Below are positions 42,440-51,280 of a DNA stretch of 64,000 bases, in pieces. This DNA comes from Aliagarivorans marinus DSM 23064 (GTDB taxonomy: Bacteria > Pseudomonadota > Gammaproteobacteria > Enterobacterales > Celerinatantimonadaceae), in the NCBI RefSeq assembly GCF_000429485.1, contig NZ_AUBY01000016.1:1-64000 (forward strand), read 5' to 3'. Positions within the stretch are counted from its first letter, which is position 1; the number at the start of each line of letters is the position of its first letter. A program made the translations under genes and the position numbers. Under the pieces are notes generated by a model. It saw nothing but the letters and a program-made list of their open reading frames with translations. It had not been told where the DNA came from and searched no databases.

Positions 42440-42470
42440 AAAAACAAAAGCCGGCGCGAGGCCGGCTTCT
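42440..42470 (-). terminator. Terminator of the ecotin gene
   Basis: AAGCCGGC and GCCGGCTT form an 8-bp stem with a 4-base loop; on the minus strand TTTTGTTTTTC follows. It lies 16 bases past the ecotin stop. Confidence 0.9.
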
Positions 42471-42485
42471 GCAGGATGGGGTGAC

Positions 42486-42926
42486 CTATTCTGGCGCCCA
42501 CACGCGATAATCAAAGTCGATGTTCTCCGGCAAGTAGACCACCAATGGCAGCTTGCTGTTGTAGCGGCGTAGCTCGCCACGGGCGCTGCGTACGGTCTCT
42601 ACGCGGCGGCTGTCGTCGGGACAGGCCATCAGGGTGGTGGCAACTGCGCCGTTACCGTTAAACACGTAGTAGCTGTAGCCCCAACCTTGCAGGTTTTGCT
42701 GCTCAAACTGACCGCCTAGGCTGGCGCGATTGCAGTCTACTTCGGCTTGGGTGCTGGCGATCAATTCAACCAACAACTCTTGTTCGTTATCACGAACCGG
42801 CAGTTCGATGCTGTGTTTAACCAAGTTTTCGTCAAGGGTTTCAGGGAACATATGATCGGCGGCTTTTTCACTGGCCATGGCACTTCCTACAACAAGACTT
42901 AAGCAAAGGGCGATGGGTGCTTTCAT
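42486..42926 (-). CDS. eco: Ecotin, periplasmic serine-protease inhibitor
   Basis: A 146-residue precursor with a signal peptide (cleavage near AMA-SEK). The mature part follows E. coli ecotin closely: VDCNRASLGG, LQGWGYSYYVF, TTLMACP and RRYNSKLPLVVYLPENID, then YRVW. The P1 residue of the inhibitory loop is Met100 (as in E. coli ecotin) and Cys64-Cys102 should form the loop-stabilising disulfide. Ecotin is a dimer that blocks trypsin, chymotrypsin and elastase-like proteases, protecting the cell from external proteolysis. It is monocistronic with its own terminator. Confidence 0.93.
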   Translation of the reverse strand: MKAPIALCLSLVVGSAMASEKAADHMFPETLDENLVKHSIELPVRDNEQELLVELIASTQAEVDCNRASLGGQFEQQNLQGWGYSYYVFNGNGAVATTLMACPDDSRRVETVRSARGELRRYNSKLPLVVYLPENIDFDYRVWAPE

Positions 42927-43093
42927 GGTGAACTCCTGAGTTAGTTCAATAAACTAGAGAATAACTCTGTCAAAAGCGATTTTGACAGGATTGATAACAG
43001 TGAGTGAAGCATAGCAGCCGGGTGTTTAACCCGGCAAGCGCCTTTACCCTAGCTTACAAAACTTTAATGTTCACTGAATAAAGCGGCCTAACA

Positions 43094-43843
43094 CTACATA
43101 GCCTTAAATAAGTGATTGGCGCTGCGACTAACCGCAAATTCTTTGCCATCGATGAGCTCGACGCTCAGCTTGCCCAGCATGCTGCGTTTTACCCGCTGGA
43201 TCTTGGCAACCTGAACGAGGGTGGCGCGATGGATCTGCCAAAACTGGTCCGGGTCGAGCTGTTTCACTAACTCTTTGAGGGGCGTGCGGATAACGTAGTC
43301 GGCGCTTTGGGTATGCACAGTTGTGTACTTGTCTTCGGCAACAAAGGCCAGCACCTCTGAGGTGGCAACCAGCTCCACGTCTTCACCTTTGCCTGCCTTA
43401 ATCCAGCGTAGGCTGCTGGTTTGTGGGTTAAGCGCTTGCGATAGGGCCTGATAGTCGATATCGACCGGCGCGTCGGTGTGCTGTAGCCGCTGTTTTACCC
43501 GTTGGCAGCAACCCAACAGGCGCTGCTCTTCGATGGGCTTAAGCAAGTAGTCGATGGCCTGCTGCTCAAAGGCTTGAATCGCGTACTCATCAAAGGCGGT
43601 GGTGAAGACAATCGCGGGTGGGGTGTCTAGCTGGTTGAGTTTCTCCGCCAGCTCTATGCCGTTCAGGCCCGGCATGCGGATATCTAAAAACACTACATCG
43701 GGCTTAAGCTGGCTAATGCTATTGAGCGCGCTGTCGCCGTCGCCAGCCTTATCGACCACCTCAAGCTCTGGCCAACACTCGCCGAGCATCTTGTCTAAAT
43801 GGAAGCGGAGTAGCGGCTCGTCGTCGACGATTATGGCTTGCAT
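43094..43843 (-). CDS. LytTR-type response regulator
   Basis: A 249-residue regulator with an N-terminal receiver domain (acidic pocket IIVDDEP, phosphoacceptor Asp54 in VVFLDIRMPG, KPIEEQRL) and a C-terminal LytTR DNA-binding domain (EDKYTTVHTQSADYVIR, IHRATLVQVAKIQRVKR). It overlaps the kinase gene by 13 bases and will be its partner. LytTR proteins bind tandem direct repeats; targets cannot be predicted, but the co-transcribed beta-barrel gene is a candidate. Confidence 0.93.
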   Translation of the reverse strand: MQAIIVDDEPLLRFHLDKMLGECWPELEVVDKAGDGDSALNSISQLKPDVVFLDIRMPGLNGIELAEKLNQLDTPPAIVFTTAFDEYAIQAFEQQAIDYLLKPIEEQRLLGCCQRVKQRLQHTDAPVDIDYQALSQALNPQTSSLRWIKAGKGEDVELVATSEVLAFVAEDKYTTVHTQSADYVIRTPLKELVKQLDPDQFWQIHRATLVQVAKIQRVKRSMLGKLSVELIDGKEFAVSRSANHLFKAM

Positions 43844-44853
43844 GGTAGCTCCAGAGTGGCTTGGGTGCCGGGTTCACGGGGTGACAAGGTGAGTTGAGCG
43901 TGAGCGCCAAACAGGCTGTGCAGACGCTGCTTGATATTGCCAATCGCCAGGCCATTGCCTTGCTGTTGACTATGGTTAAGGCCTACACCGCTGTCGCTGA
44001 TTTCTACCTTCCAGCTATCTGGCTGTTGGCTAATGTTGATTGTTACCTCGCCACCTTCGGGCTTGGGTTCAATCCCATGGCAGACGGCATTCTCCACCAA
44101 GGGCTGCAGTAGCATTGGCGGTAGTTGGCTGTGCACATCTAACTCAGGGTCGACTTGGATGCTGTAGCGCAGTCGCCCACCTAAGCGGATCTGCTGAATA
44201 TCCAGATAGGCATCAAGGCAGGCTATCTCGTCCTTCCAGCTTACCTGCTCTTGGCGCGAGAGCTTTAGAGTGAGGCGGATAAGATCGGTAAAGCGCTCCA
44301 GTAGCACCTCGGCTTGCTTGGGGTCGATGGCAATCAGCGCCTTGAGGTTGGCCAGGGTGTTAAATAGAAAATGTGGCTCAATCTGGCTTTGCAGGTTCTT
44401 AAGCTGGGACAGGGTAAGCGCCTGCTCGGTCTTGAGCTTTTCCAACTCAAGCTGCTTGATGGTGTTCTCGGTATGGAGGCGCTGCACCCGCTGGTGGAAG
44501 TAGGCGTAGAACACCAAGCCAAACAGGATGGCGACGCCTAAGACCTTGAGCATGAAGTCAAAATCAGTTGGCCCACCCATTCGGCCAACCCAGTAACTGG
44601 CGTGCCAGGTCCCCAACACGCCGGTGATGATCACCGAAACAAATTGCTGCATTAAGTGAGGGAGCTTGGGCAATATTAGCGCCATGGCTACCCCGGTGGT
44701 GGAGCCGAGGAAGCTATAACCCAGCGCAATCATATAGTGCATCCAATAGGGGCCTTCCCAGATGGCTTGGGTGACAAAGGCGATCCCTATCGAGAAAGTA
44801 AAGGTCATTGCAAGGCTGCGGAAATAGTCGTTAAAACACTCTGGGCTTCTCAA
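43831..44853 (-). CDS. LytS/YehU-type sensor histidine kinase
   Basis: A 340-residue membrane kinase: four to five membrane spans in residues 15-120, a short coiled coil (about 122-150), the His_kinase domain with LQSQIEPHFLFNTLANLKAL (His161) and an ATPase domain with PLVENAVCHG and SDSGVGL. The start is a TTG that overlaps the stop of the beta-barrel gene (TTGA) and has GGAGGG six bases upstream; an ATG at codon 16 is the alternative. Coupling of an outer-membrane barrel, a kinase and a LytTR regulator is unusual. Confidence 0.9.
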   Translation of the reverse strand: MRSPECFNDYFRSLAMTFTFSIGIAFVTQAIWEGPYWMHYMIALGYSFLGSTTGVAMALILPKLPHLMQQFVSVIITGVLGTWHASYWVGRMGGPTDFDFMLKVLGVAILFGLVFYAYFHQRVQRLHTENTIKQLELEKLKTEQALTLSQLKNLQSQIEPHFLFNTLANLKALIAIDPKQAEVLLERFTDLIRLTLKLSRQEQVSWKDEIACLDAYLDIQQIRLGGRLRYSIQVDPELDVHSQLPPMLLQPLVENAVCHGIEPKPEGGEVTINISQQPDSWKVEISDSGVGLNHSQQQGNGLAIGNIKQRLHSLFGAHAQLTLSPREPGTQATLELPCKP

Positions 44854-46070
44854 AATCGACCCTCCAGGCTGAGTAGGGCAATGCTGCTCTCGGGCAGCTG
44901 CTGATACAGCGAATCCGATGCGCCACCAAAATAGCGCAGGCTGGCGCGTACTAGCCAGCGTTGGCTGAGTTCGTATTCGCTACTTGCCGTGGCGATCAGT
45001 CCTTGGTCTTGGGGTGAAAACATCAGATCTATCCGATTGGTCCAGGGTTGTCGTTGCTTTTGCCAGTGCAACATCAGGTTATGTTGCTGCAGGTTTTCCA
45101 TACTAAACAGCGCTCCGCCCGCTTGCCACAGATTACCATAGTGCTGCTGGGCGCGAAGCCATGCGGTGGTGGCTATCGCCGACTGCCATTGTTGGTCGCT
45201 AAGTGCGCGTCCATCGTTCCAGTACTCCATAATCACCGTGCCGATCAGGTGGCTGCTATAGGAGCCGCCCACTAACATCTGCCAGCCGTGGTCTTGCTCG
45301 TGCCAACTTAGCGGTTGCTGCCATTGGGCATCACCGACGCGACTATTGAGGGCGGGCTGCTGATAACGTTGTTGATAGCGACCTTCCAAATGCAGCTCCC
45401 AACTATCGCCAAAGGTGCTCACCCAAGAGCCGCCAGCGTTGAGTTTACGGCGGTCATCCCAGTACAGAATACCTTGCCATTCGCTTGTAAAATCAAGCTG
45501 ATAATAACGCAGTCCGATACCACGTTGCTTGAGCCTGTCCTCAATGTCGAGAAAATGGGAGTCGCTGTACAGCACAGTAAGCTCGCCTTGTGATGTGAAG
45601 TAACTACCTGCGACAATGCCAACCCCTTCCTCTATCTGAATACCCACCGGGTTTTGCCTAAAGAGCAGGAAGATATCTAGCGGTCGATGGGCATAGCTCA
45701 CCCCATAATCGCTGCGGTGTTTGCCGACCAGCCAGTCCAGCTCGCCCCATTGGCCCATCCAAAACAGCTCGTTCACGCTAAGGTCGAGTTCCTGTTCGCC
45801 ACGATGGTCGACATAGCCAAGGGCACTTAGCTGACCAACCCAGCCACGATAGCTGGGGTTCCACCACAATGCGCCCTGTGCGACGACGGCATCTTGCTGC
45901 TCAAACATATCGCTGGATGAAGCGGCGCGATAGCCAGCTTCGGTTTGCCAGTGCCACTGCTGTTCAAAGTACTGTTGATCAAAAAGCGGTTGTTCATAAC
46001 TCGCATGACACAGTAATGGGGCTGTAAACAATGTCAGATATATTAGCGCCGGATATTGTTGGGTTTTCAT
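44850..46070 (-). CDS. Predicted outer-membrane beta-barrel protein
   Basis: A 406-residue protein with a signal peptide (cleavage near LLCHA-SYE). It is rich in Trp, Gln and Tyr with alternating amphipathic strands throughout (for example WELHLEGRYQQRYQQ, WLVRASLRYFGGAS) and ends in LEGRF, the terminal-Phe signature of outer-membrane barrels. I do not recognise a family name. It is first in an operon with the LytS-type kinase and LytTR regulator, with overlapping start/stop codons. A sensor-associated porin or receptor is inferred. Confidence 0.72.
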   Translation of the reverse strand: MKTQQYPALIYLTLFTAPLLCHASYEQPLFDQQYFEQQWHWQTEAGYRAASSSDMFEQQDAVVAQGALWWNPSYRGWVGQLSALGYVDHRGEQELDLSVNELFWMGQWGELDWLVGKHRSDYGVSYAHRPLDIFLLFRQNPVGIQIEEGVGIVAGSYFTSQGELTVLYSDSHFLDIEDRLKQRGIGLRYYQLDFTSEWQGILYWDDRRKLNAGGSWVSTFGDSWELHLEGRYQQRYQQPALNSRVGDAQWQQPLSWHEQDHGWQMLVGGSYSSHLIGTVIMEYWNDGRALSDQQWQSAIATTAWLRAQQHYGNLWQAGGALFSMENLQQHNLMLHWQKQRQPWTNRIDLMFSPQDQGLIATASSEYELSQRWLVRASLRYFGGASDSLYQQLPESSIALLSLEGRF

Positions 46071-46229
46071 CACTCACCTCGTTGTTAGGGCTATTACAGC
46101 GCTTCGCCGCGCGACAAACCCAGGCTTGCGATAAACGGTAGGTATGAGTGATAGGTGGCAATTAATTTGGACAGTTGGCGAAATGTAATCACTAAGGTGG
46201 TTCAGCTTAAGCTGTTTTGTATATCTAAA
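46071..46229. other. Promoter region of the barrel-LytS-LytTR operon
   Basis: About 160 bases upstream of the barrel gene with no coding frame. Promoters for the minus-strand operon and possibly for the plus-strand transcript that ends at 46495 must lie here. Confidence 0.35.
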
Positions 46230-46495
46230 GTGATAGTGGGAGATCGCTCAGAGAATCGGAAAATAGCGAGGAGCTAACAGCACGCTGCTTTGAGCTTGCT
46301 CAATATTGATGGGGCGTTCGGTGTTACAACTGTCACTATTGACGGTGAGCGTTTTAGCTTACTAAAGAATTTGCCAGTGATTCTTGCTTTCGCTGGCAAA
46401 ACAGGTGGTTCGGGTATCCGGGTCATCTGGGTGTTGCTCGTCAACACTTGTTTTACCCTGTGTTTAGCCCCCTTTGCCAAGGGGGCTTTTTTCTG
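46230..46495 (+). ncRNA. Candidate small RNA ending in a strong terminator
   Basis: A plus-strand terminator (GCCCCCTTTGCCAAGGGGGC then six T, 46467-46495) has no coding gene upstream in its direction: the flanking genes both run on the minus strand. Upstream lies a further stem (TTGCCAG at about 46369 with CTGGCAA at about 46392) and a TATATCTAA-like -10 element near 46217. A small regulatory RNA or leader of a short peptide is therefore plausible. I do not recognise a known family, and the 5' end given is approximate. Confidence 0.4.
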
Positions 46496-46504
46496 GATGT
46501 CTTT

Positions 46505-46528
46505 TATACCCGAGCAAACTCAAGATGC
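46505..46528. repeat. TATACCCGA...CTCAAGATGC repeat, single copy
   Basis: TATACCCGAGCAAACTCAAG followed by ATGC matches the ends of the 34360-34624 element at all but four positions. It lies between the candidate RNA terminator and the MATE stop codon. Confidence 0.65.
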
Positions 46529-46532
46529 GCGT

Positions 46533-47927
46533 TTAGGCGAAGCCCAGTTCTGCTTGCAGCGGTTGTGCCTGCTGCTTACTCAGCATTGCTCTAAGACGCA
46601 GGCTCATCATGATCGCTGCGGCGGTAAGTCCGACAATAATGCCAACCCAAAAGCCAGCAGCGCCCATCGCGTCCACCACCTTATCGGTCAGGCCAAGGGT
46701 GTAGCCCACTGGTAGCGCCAAGCCCCAGTAAGCCATACCGGAGATAAACATCGGCAGCTTGGTATCTTTATAGCCGCGCAACACCCCATTAGTGGCGGTT
46801 TGGATGGCGTCACTTAGCTGATAACAGGCAGCGAAGATAATCAGGCTGGCTGCACCGGCGGCAACTAATGGGTCTTGAGTATAGATGCGGGCAATCTGCT
46901 CGCGAAACAGCACGATGCTGGCAGAGGAGATGCACGAGAACGCCAGGGTGAGCGCGATGCCGCTGTAGCTGCGCAGCTTGGCCAGCGCAGCATTACCTTG
47001 GCCCAATGCATGGCCAACGCGAATGGTAATACCAAACGACAGGCTCAGCGGTACCATGTACATCAAGCCGGAGAAGTTCAACGCAATCTGGTGCGAGGCG
47101 ATGTTATTGGCGCCCAGTTTGCCAATCAGCAGCGCGATAATGGCGAAGATGCTACCGCAAATGAAGATATTCATACCAATCGGCAGGCCCAGTTTGAACT
47201 GCGCCCAAGCTTGGCTGGCTTTGAACTGCAACACGCTGCGGCTGAGGAACTGGCGATACTCGTGGTGACGTGCAATGTACAGCCCCATCATTAGTGACAT
47301 CAGCCAGTAAACAATGCTGGTCGCCCAGCCACAACCGACAGCGCCAAGTGCGGGCAGGCCGAACTTGCCGTTAATCAGCAGGTAGTTCGCTGGGATGTTG
47401 ACCGCTAATCCCAACAAAGAGAACAGCATTGGCGCGCGGGTATTGCCCATGCCTTCGCAGAAACTATTAAGACTGTAAAACAGCGCTATGCCGGGTACGC
47501 CGAAGGCCAGTGCTTGCAGGTATTGGGTGGCGATGGGGGCAACCTCGGGCGCGACCTGCATATAGGCCATGATCCCTTCACTTTGCTGCAGGAACAGGAT
47601 CGCCAGCAGTGAGCCTGCCATTGCCAGCCACAGGCCTTGACCGAGCTCGTGGTTGATCTGTTGCTGTTGGCCGCTGCCGCGGTGATGAGCGGTGAGTGGC
47701 GTAAGCGCCATTAAGACCCCACGCAGCAGCAGGCTGATGGGGTACCACAGGCTCGCGCCCACGGCGATGGCGGCTAAGTCGGTGGCGCTAACTTGTCCCG
47801 CCATACTGGTATCGACAAAGTTCATACCTTGAGTGGCAAGTTGGGTCACGATAATCGGGAGTGACAGGCGCAGCAAAGCCGCTGATTCGTTGAAAAAACC
47901 AGACAGAGAATGAGTGTGTTTTAACAT
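46533..47927 (-). CDS. MATE-family multidrug/metabolite exporter
   Basis: A 464-residue inner-membrane exporter with 12 expected spans. The family blocks LRLSLPIIVTQLATQGMNF, DTSMAGQVSATDLAAIAVG, FGVPGIALFYSLNSFCEGMG and LGANNIASHQIALNFSG point to the NorM type, which expels cationic compounds with sodium or proton influx. The start is uncertain: the ATG at 47927 gives a normal N-terminus but has no good ribosome site; an in-frame ATG lies 51 bases upstream. Confidence 0.9.
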   Translation of the reverse strand: MLKHTHSLSGFFNESAALLRLSLPIIVTQLATQGMNFVDTSMAGQVSATDLAAIAVGASLWYPISLLLRGVLMALTPLTAHHRGSGQQQQINHELGQGLWLAMAGSLLAILFLQQSEGIMAYMQVAPEVAPIATQYLQALAFGVPGIALFYSLNSFCEGMGNTRAPMLFSLLGLAVNIPANYLLINGKFGLPALGAVGCGWATSIVYWLMSLMMGLYIARHHEYRQFLSRSVLQFKASQAWAQFKLGLPIGMNIFICGSIFAIIALLIGKLGANNIASHQIALNFSGLMYMVPLSLSFGITIRVGHALGQGNAALAKLRSYSGIALTLAFSCISSASIVLFREQIARIYTQDPLVAAGAASLIIFAACYQLSDAIQTATNGVLRGYKDTKLPMFISGMAYWGLALPVGYTLGLTDKVVDAMGAAGFWVGIIVGLTAAAIMMSLRLRAMLSKQQAQPLQAELGFA

Positions 47928-48276
47928 GGAGGCGTGTACACCAATATCACAGACCATGGGGTTGAGGCAGGATTGCATGTCGGGTCTGCGTAGGGTGTGC
48001 CGATTTCGGCGGGCGCTACTTTAATCGCCAATTGTAAATAAGGCAAGGGTTGAGAACCTAAGCAAAAGCTATTCAAGATGTGAACGTTCTGTCAGGCGAG
48101 GTTGGCGTAGTTGTTACTGATTGTATAGAGATTTGCGAGGACATTCGCAGATCTCCAGAGATTTCAGCTCGATAGCTTAAAGCATGAGCGTCCTGGCTTG
48201 GGTATTAGCGCTAGATAGGTACAATGCCCAGATAATCTTATGGTTAATAACGATCTAAAAAAAGGAAAGCCGCTTT

Positions 48277-49566
48277 ATGAGTGAGGCTTATCTCAAAGAG
48301 AGCGCGCAGGGAGCAATGCTAGGGCTAGCCTTAGGCGACGCCTTGGGCACCAGTTTGGAGTTTTGCGCCCGCGACAGCAAAGCGCCGGTGACCGATATTG
48401 TGGGTGGAGGCCCGCATAAGCTGAAGGCCGGCGAATGGACCGACGATACTGCTATGTCGCTGTGTTTAAGCGACAGCTATCTGGCCTGTGGCATCAACCA
48501 TCTTAGCGATCAAATGGAGCGCTACTGGCGCTGGTATAAGCAAGGTGAAAACTCCTGCACCGGCGAATGTAGCGATATTGGCTACACCGCACGCAGCGCG
48601 ATGGAGCGCTATCGTGCCAATGGCAACCCGCTAGCTGGCAGCGACAAACGCCATACCGCAGGCAATGGCAGCTTGATGCGTATTGCACCGGTGGCGCTGC
48701 GTTATGCCAGCTCCAGCGCTGAGCAAGCGGTGGAGGCGGCCGCAGAGGTCAGCCGTACCACCCATGGCGAGATCCGCAGCGTGCAGTGCTGTCAGTACTT
48801 GGTCTATCTGCTGCACCGCATCCTCAACTCCGATGGCCACGTACATAAGTCTTCACTGTTTGCCAACCGCGACCCGCAGTGGCGTCGTATCAGTGACAAG
48901 TTTCACCTAGATGTGCAGGAGCTGATCCACGGCTGTTATCGCAACAAGCAGCGTGAAGATATCGCCAGCACCGGCTTTGTGGTGGACACACTGGAAGCCG
49001 CATTATGGTGCTTTATCAACACCTCAACCTTTGAAGAAGGAGCACTGCTGGCGGCTAACTTAGGTGATGATGCCGACACGGTTGCAGCGGTGTATGGCCA
49101 ACTCGCCGGTGCCTATTATTGCCGGGAGGGCTTACCCACACACTGGCTGGAGACGCTGGCATGGGATGAGTCGATTGCTCATCGTGCGGCGCAGTTGGTA
49201 CTGCTGCCTGGTATGCATCAGCTCGAGAGCTTCAATGGTGAGCTGGCGGAGCTACTTGAGAACCCCCAACAGCAAGATGAAGAGGCGCAGCTGCGCGACT
49301 ACAGCTATCTGGTTGAGCGGCGACATATGGCGCCCGGCTTTGATTGGGAGAGCTGGCCGTATGCAGCCGAGCTGGAGCAATCTGACCCACAGTGGGTGGA
49401 AGAGCTGGGTATGCTGGATATCTTGTATCTCAATACCTATCTGATTAAGGCTCAGCGGCGCGATGCGGAGCTACTCAGCCGCGCCCTGCAGCAGGGGTTA
49501 ATCGCCGCGATCCAACAGCGTATCAACGCGCTGCTAACGGCCTTTTCCATCAATGATTGGGAATAG
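48277..49566 (+). CDS. ADP-ribosylglycohydrolase family protein with C-terminal extension
   Basis: A 429-residue protein. Residues 1-300 carry the DraG/ARH fold: GAMLGLALGDALG, the metal-binding WTDDTAMSLCLSDS, GNGSLMRIAPVAL and AANLGDDADTVAAVYGQLAGA, the last with the second-site aspartates. The metal site is complete, so removal of ADP-ribose from proteins or small molecules is expected. A further 120 residues (for example PGFDWESWPYAAELEQSDP) form an extra C-terminal domain that I do not recognise firmly; DUF6508-like is one thought. No ADP-ribosyltransferase is adjacent. AAAGGAAAG precedes the ATG. Confidence 0.88.
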   Translation: MSEAYLKESAQGAMLGLALGDALGTSLEFCARDSKAPVTDIVGGGPHKLKAGEWTDDTAMSLCLSDSYLACGINHLSDQMERYWRWYKQGENSCTGECSDIGYTARSAMERYRANGNPLAGSDKRHTAGNGSLMRIAPVALRYASSSAEQAVEAAAEVSRTTHGEIRSVQCCQYLVYLLHRILNSDGHVHKSSLFANRDPQWRRISDKFHLDVQELIHGCYRNKQREDIASTGFVVDTLEAALWCFINTSTFEEGALLAANLGDDADTVAAVYGQLAGAYYCREGLPTHWLETLAWDESIAHRAAQLVLLPGMHQLESFNGELAELLENPQQQDEEAQLRDYSYLVERRHMAPGFDWESWPYAAELEQSDPQWVEELGMLDILYLNTYLIKAQRRDAELLSRALQQGLIAAIQQRINALLTAFSINDWE

Positions 49567-49575
49567 GTTCGCAAA

Positions 49576-49605
49576 TAATAAGGCCCGCATTGTAGCGGGC
49601 CTTAT
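49576..49605. terminator. Bidirectional terminator
   Basis: AATAAGGCCCGC and GCGGGCCTTATT pair around ATTGTA, between the convergent ADP-ribosylglycohydrolase and ureidoglycolate-lyase genes. T-rich flanks on both sides allow use in both directions. Confidence 0.85.
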
Positions 49606-49623
49606 TCGTTATCCTGCGCAAGG

Positions 49624-49649
49624 TTAATACCAATCTGGATTGGTATTAA
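49624..49649. repeat. 26-bp palindrome TTAATACCAATC-TG-GATTGGTATTAA
   Basis: A perfect 12-bp inverted repeat around TG that overlaps the stop codon of the minus-strand allA gene. Palindromes with this core are frequent intergenic repeats in marine gammaproteobacteria, from memory of such genomes. It may act as a second terminator stem. Confidence 0.7.
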
Positions 49650-50155
49650 TAGTCCAGCTGAACAAACTGGCTAAGGCTTTGCTCCACACAGTTTGCTTCA
49701 TCGCCCGCTCGGTCAACCACTAAGAAGTCACTGGTCTGCTCTAGCGCTAGCAGCGGGTGGTGCCATACGCCTGCCGCATAGTTCACACCTTGGTGGCCTT
49801 GTGCCAAGAACGCGCAGATCTCATCCTCAATCAGCTCGCCTTTGGGCGCCACCACCACCAGGTAGGGGCGCTGATTGAGTGGCATAAACAGTTGGCTGCC
49901 GTAGGGGTGATACTCCATCAGCGCTAGTAGTGCGTCTTGATAGGCTTGGCCGCGGAAGATATTGACGATAGGGCGGGCTGCGCTACCGCTAAACTCAACC
50001 TCTACCAAATCGTGATAGCGCTCGGTGCTGCCCTGATTTATCTCAAAGCTCTCGCCGGGGCGCGCTTCAATCACCTGACCAAAGGGCGCGAAGGCTTGCT
50101 GGGTCAGGGGGCGAACCTTAAGACGGCGTGCGCCTTGGGAAGTGGCTGAACTCAT
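49646..50155 (-). CDS. allA: Ureidoglycolate lyase
   Basis: A 169-residue protein of the AllA family, a cupin-fold enzyme that splits ureidoglycolate into glyoxylate and urea. Conserved parts are FAPFGQVIEA, NIFRGQA, MEYHPYGSQLFMPLN, YLVVVAP and GVNYAAGVWHHPLLAL. Translation starts at ATG 50155, four bases after the allantoicase stop, so the two genes are coupled. It completes the step after allantoicase. The urea would be used by a urease elsewhere or excreted. Confidence 0.93.
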   Translation of the reverse strand: MSSATSQGARRLKVRPLTQQAFAPFGQVIEARPGESFEINQGSTERYHDLVEVEFSGSAARPIVNIFRGQAYQDALLALMEYHPYGSQLFMPLNQRPYLVVVAPKGELIEDEICAFLAQGHQGVNYAAGVWHHPLLALEQTSDFLVVDRAGDEANCVEQSLSQFVQLDY

Positions 50156-50159
50156 CGCA

Positions 50160-51164
50160 TTAGGCCTCTGGTTGACCCCACAGACGCACCCGTGCCAGCC
50201 CGCCATCAGGATAGATATTGATCTTCAAATGGGTGATTGGGCCCAGCGATGCAAGTTCTTCAAAGCGGAACTGGCCGTCGGCGGCGAGGGCTTGCTTGGG
50301 CAGTAGCTCCTGCCAATACAAGCTTTGTGGCACCAGGTCGATATCGCTGTGCTCTAAACACGCTGCTTGGATTGACACCTCGGGTGGGAAGTTGCCCTTG
50401 AAGTGAGTGGTGTAGACCTCGATAGCCTCGGCGATGCCTTTTTGGCCCAACGCGATAATGCACCAGTCGTTGCCCGGTTCGCGGCGGCGGCGGGTCTCCC
50501 AGCCATCGCCCATGTTGGCGGCATCGCCGGGGCTTAGCAGGTTGTTTGGGTGTCCGTAGTGGGAGTCGTTATAGGCCAGGCCTTGCCCGCCGTTTTGCAG
50601 GGCAATCAAGTCGATTTGCTGACCCGGGGTGTGCGATACGCAAGGCTTGCCGAATACCTTTAAGCGAGAGATGCCGCCGTCGGGGAAGATGCTGACCTTA
50701 AGGAAGCGGAACTGTTGCTCGCTACTCACCTCAAACAGCTGCTCGCTGTTGCCGCTAAGGCTGTGGGTGGCAAGCACTGGTTGCCACTGGTCGCTGTCTG
50801 CTGCGGGAGGCTGATCGCCATTGGCCCCTTGTACCTTGACCGCCGGGGCGAAGTTACCGGTAAAAAAGTGGGTATCCACCTGAATAGCGTTGATAATGCC
50901 CGCAACGCCCAGCTCGACGATACACCAGTCGTGGCCGTTATCGCGGCGGCGGCGGCTCTCCCAGCCATCCATCCACTTACCGTTATCATCGTAGCGCTCT
51001 GGGTAGAAGCGGGCAGGGAGGTGGTTAAGCATGCGTTGAGCAGAAGCGAAGAAGTCGTCTGAGCAGCTAAGCGCCTTGGCGCCGATGCGTTCATCGGCCA
51101 GGTTTACGCCGAGGTTGCGGGTTTGCTCGGTGAGCTCGCTAGTGGCTTCGGTGTAGATATCCAT
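50160..51164 (-). CDS. alc: Allantoicase
   Basis: A 334-residue allantoicase that hydrolyses allantoate to ureidoglycolate and urea. It consists of two similar jelly-roll halves, each with the pair GWESRRRR or GWETRRRREPGNDWCI and an NFPPEVSIQ/NFAPAVKVQ block (first half about residues 25-170, second about 190-330). It lies before allA and after the RpiR-type regulator in one minus-strand series. No allantoinase, xanthine dehydrogenase or urate oxidase lies in the window, so allantoate rather than purines could enter at this point. Confidence 0.93.
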   Translation of the reverse strand: MDIYTEATSELTEQTRNLGVNLADERIGAKALSCSDDFFASAQRMLNHLPARFYPERYDDNGKWMDGWESRRRRDNGHDWCIVELGVAGIINAIQVDTHFFTGNFAPAVKVQGANGDQPPAADSDQWQPVLATHSLSGNSEQLFEVSSEQQFRFLKVSIFPDGGISRLKVFGKPCVSHTPGQQIDLIALQNGGQGLAYNDSHYGHPNNLLSPGDAANMGDGWETRRRREPGNDWCIIALGQKGIAEAIEVYTTHFKGNFPPEVSIQAACLEHSDIDLVPQSLYWQELLPKQALAADGQFRFEELASLGPITHLKINIYPDGGLARVRLWGQPEA

Positions 51165-51206
51165 CTTATAGGTCCTTAATTCATCCTTGGTATCGCTGGT
51201 TTCGTA

Positions 51207-51233
51207 TGTTTCCTTAAATTAGCATGAGAAACA
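51207..51233. promoter_or_regulatory. TGTTTC...GAAACA inverted repeat upstream of alc
   Basis: TGTTTC (51207-51212) and GAAACA (51228-51233) form an inverted repeat 45-70 bases upstream of the allantoicase start. The hexamers match the halves of the palindrome at 52125-52140, although spacing and orientation differ. Confidence 0.4.
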
Positions 51234-51280
51234 ATTGAACCATCGATACGCGCAAAGAAACAGTAGTGGCTGCGTGGCGA

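Noticed and set aside
46290-46715. A 141-residue plus-strand frame running into the MATE gene
   Set aside because: It starts at a non-ATG codon without ribosome site, crosses a strong terminator and then runs antisense to a recognised transporter.
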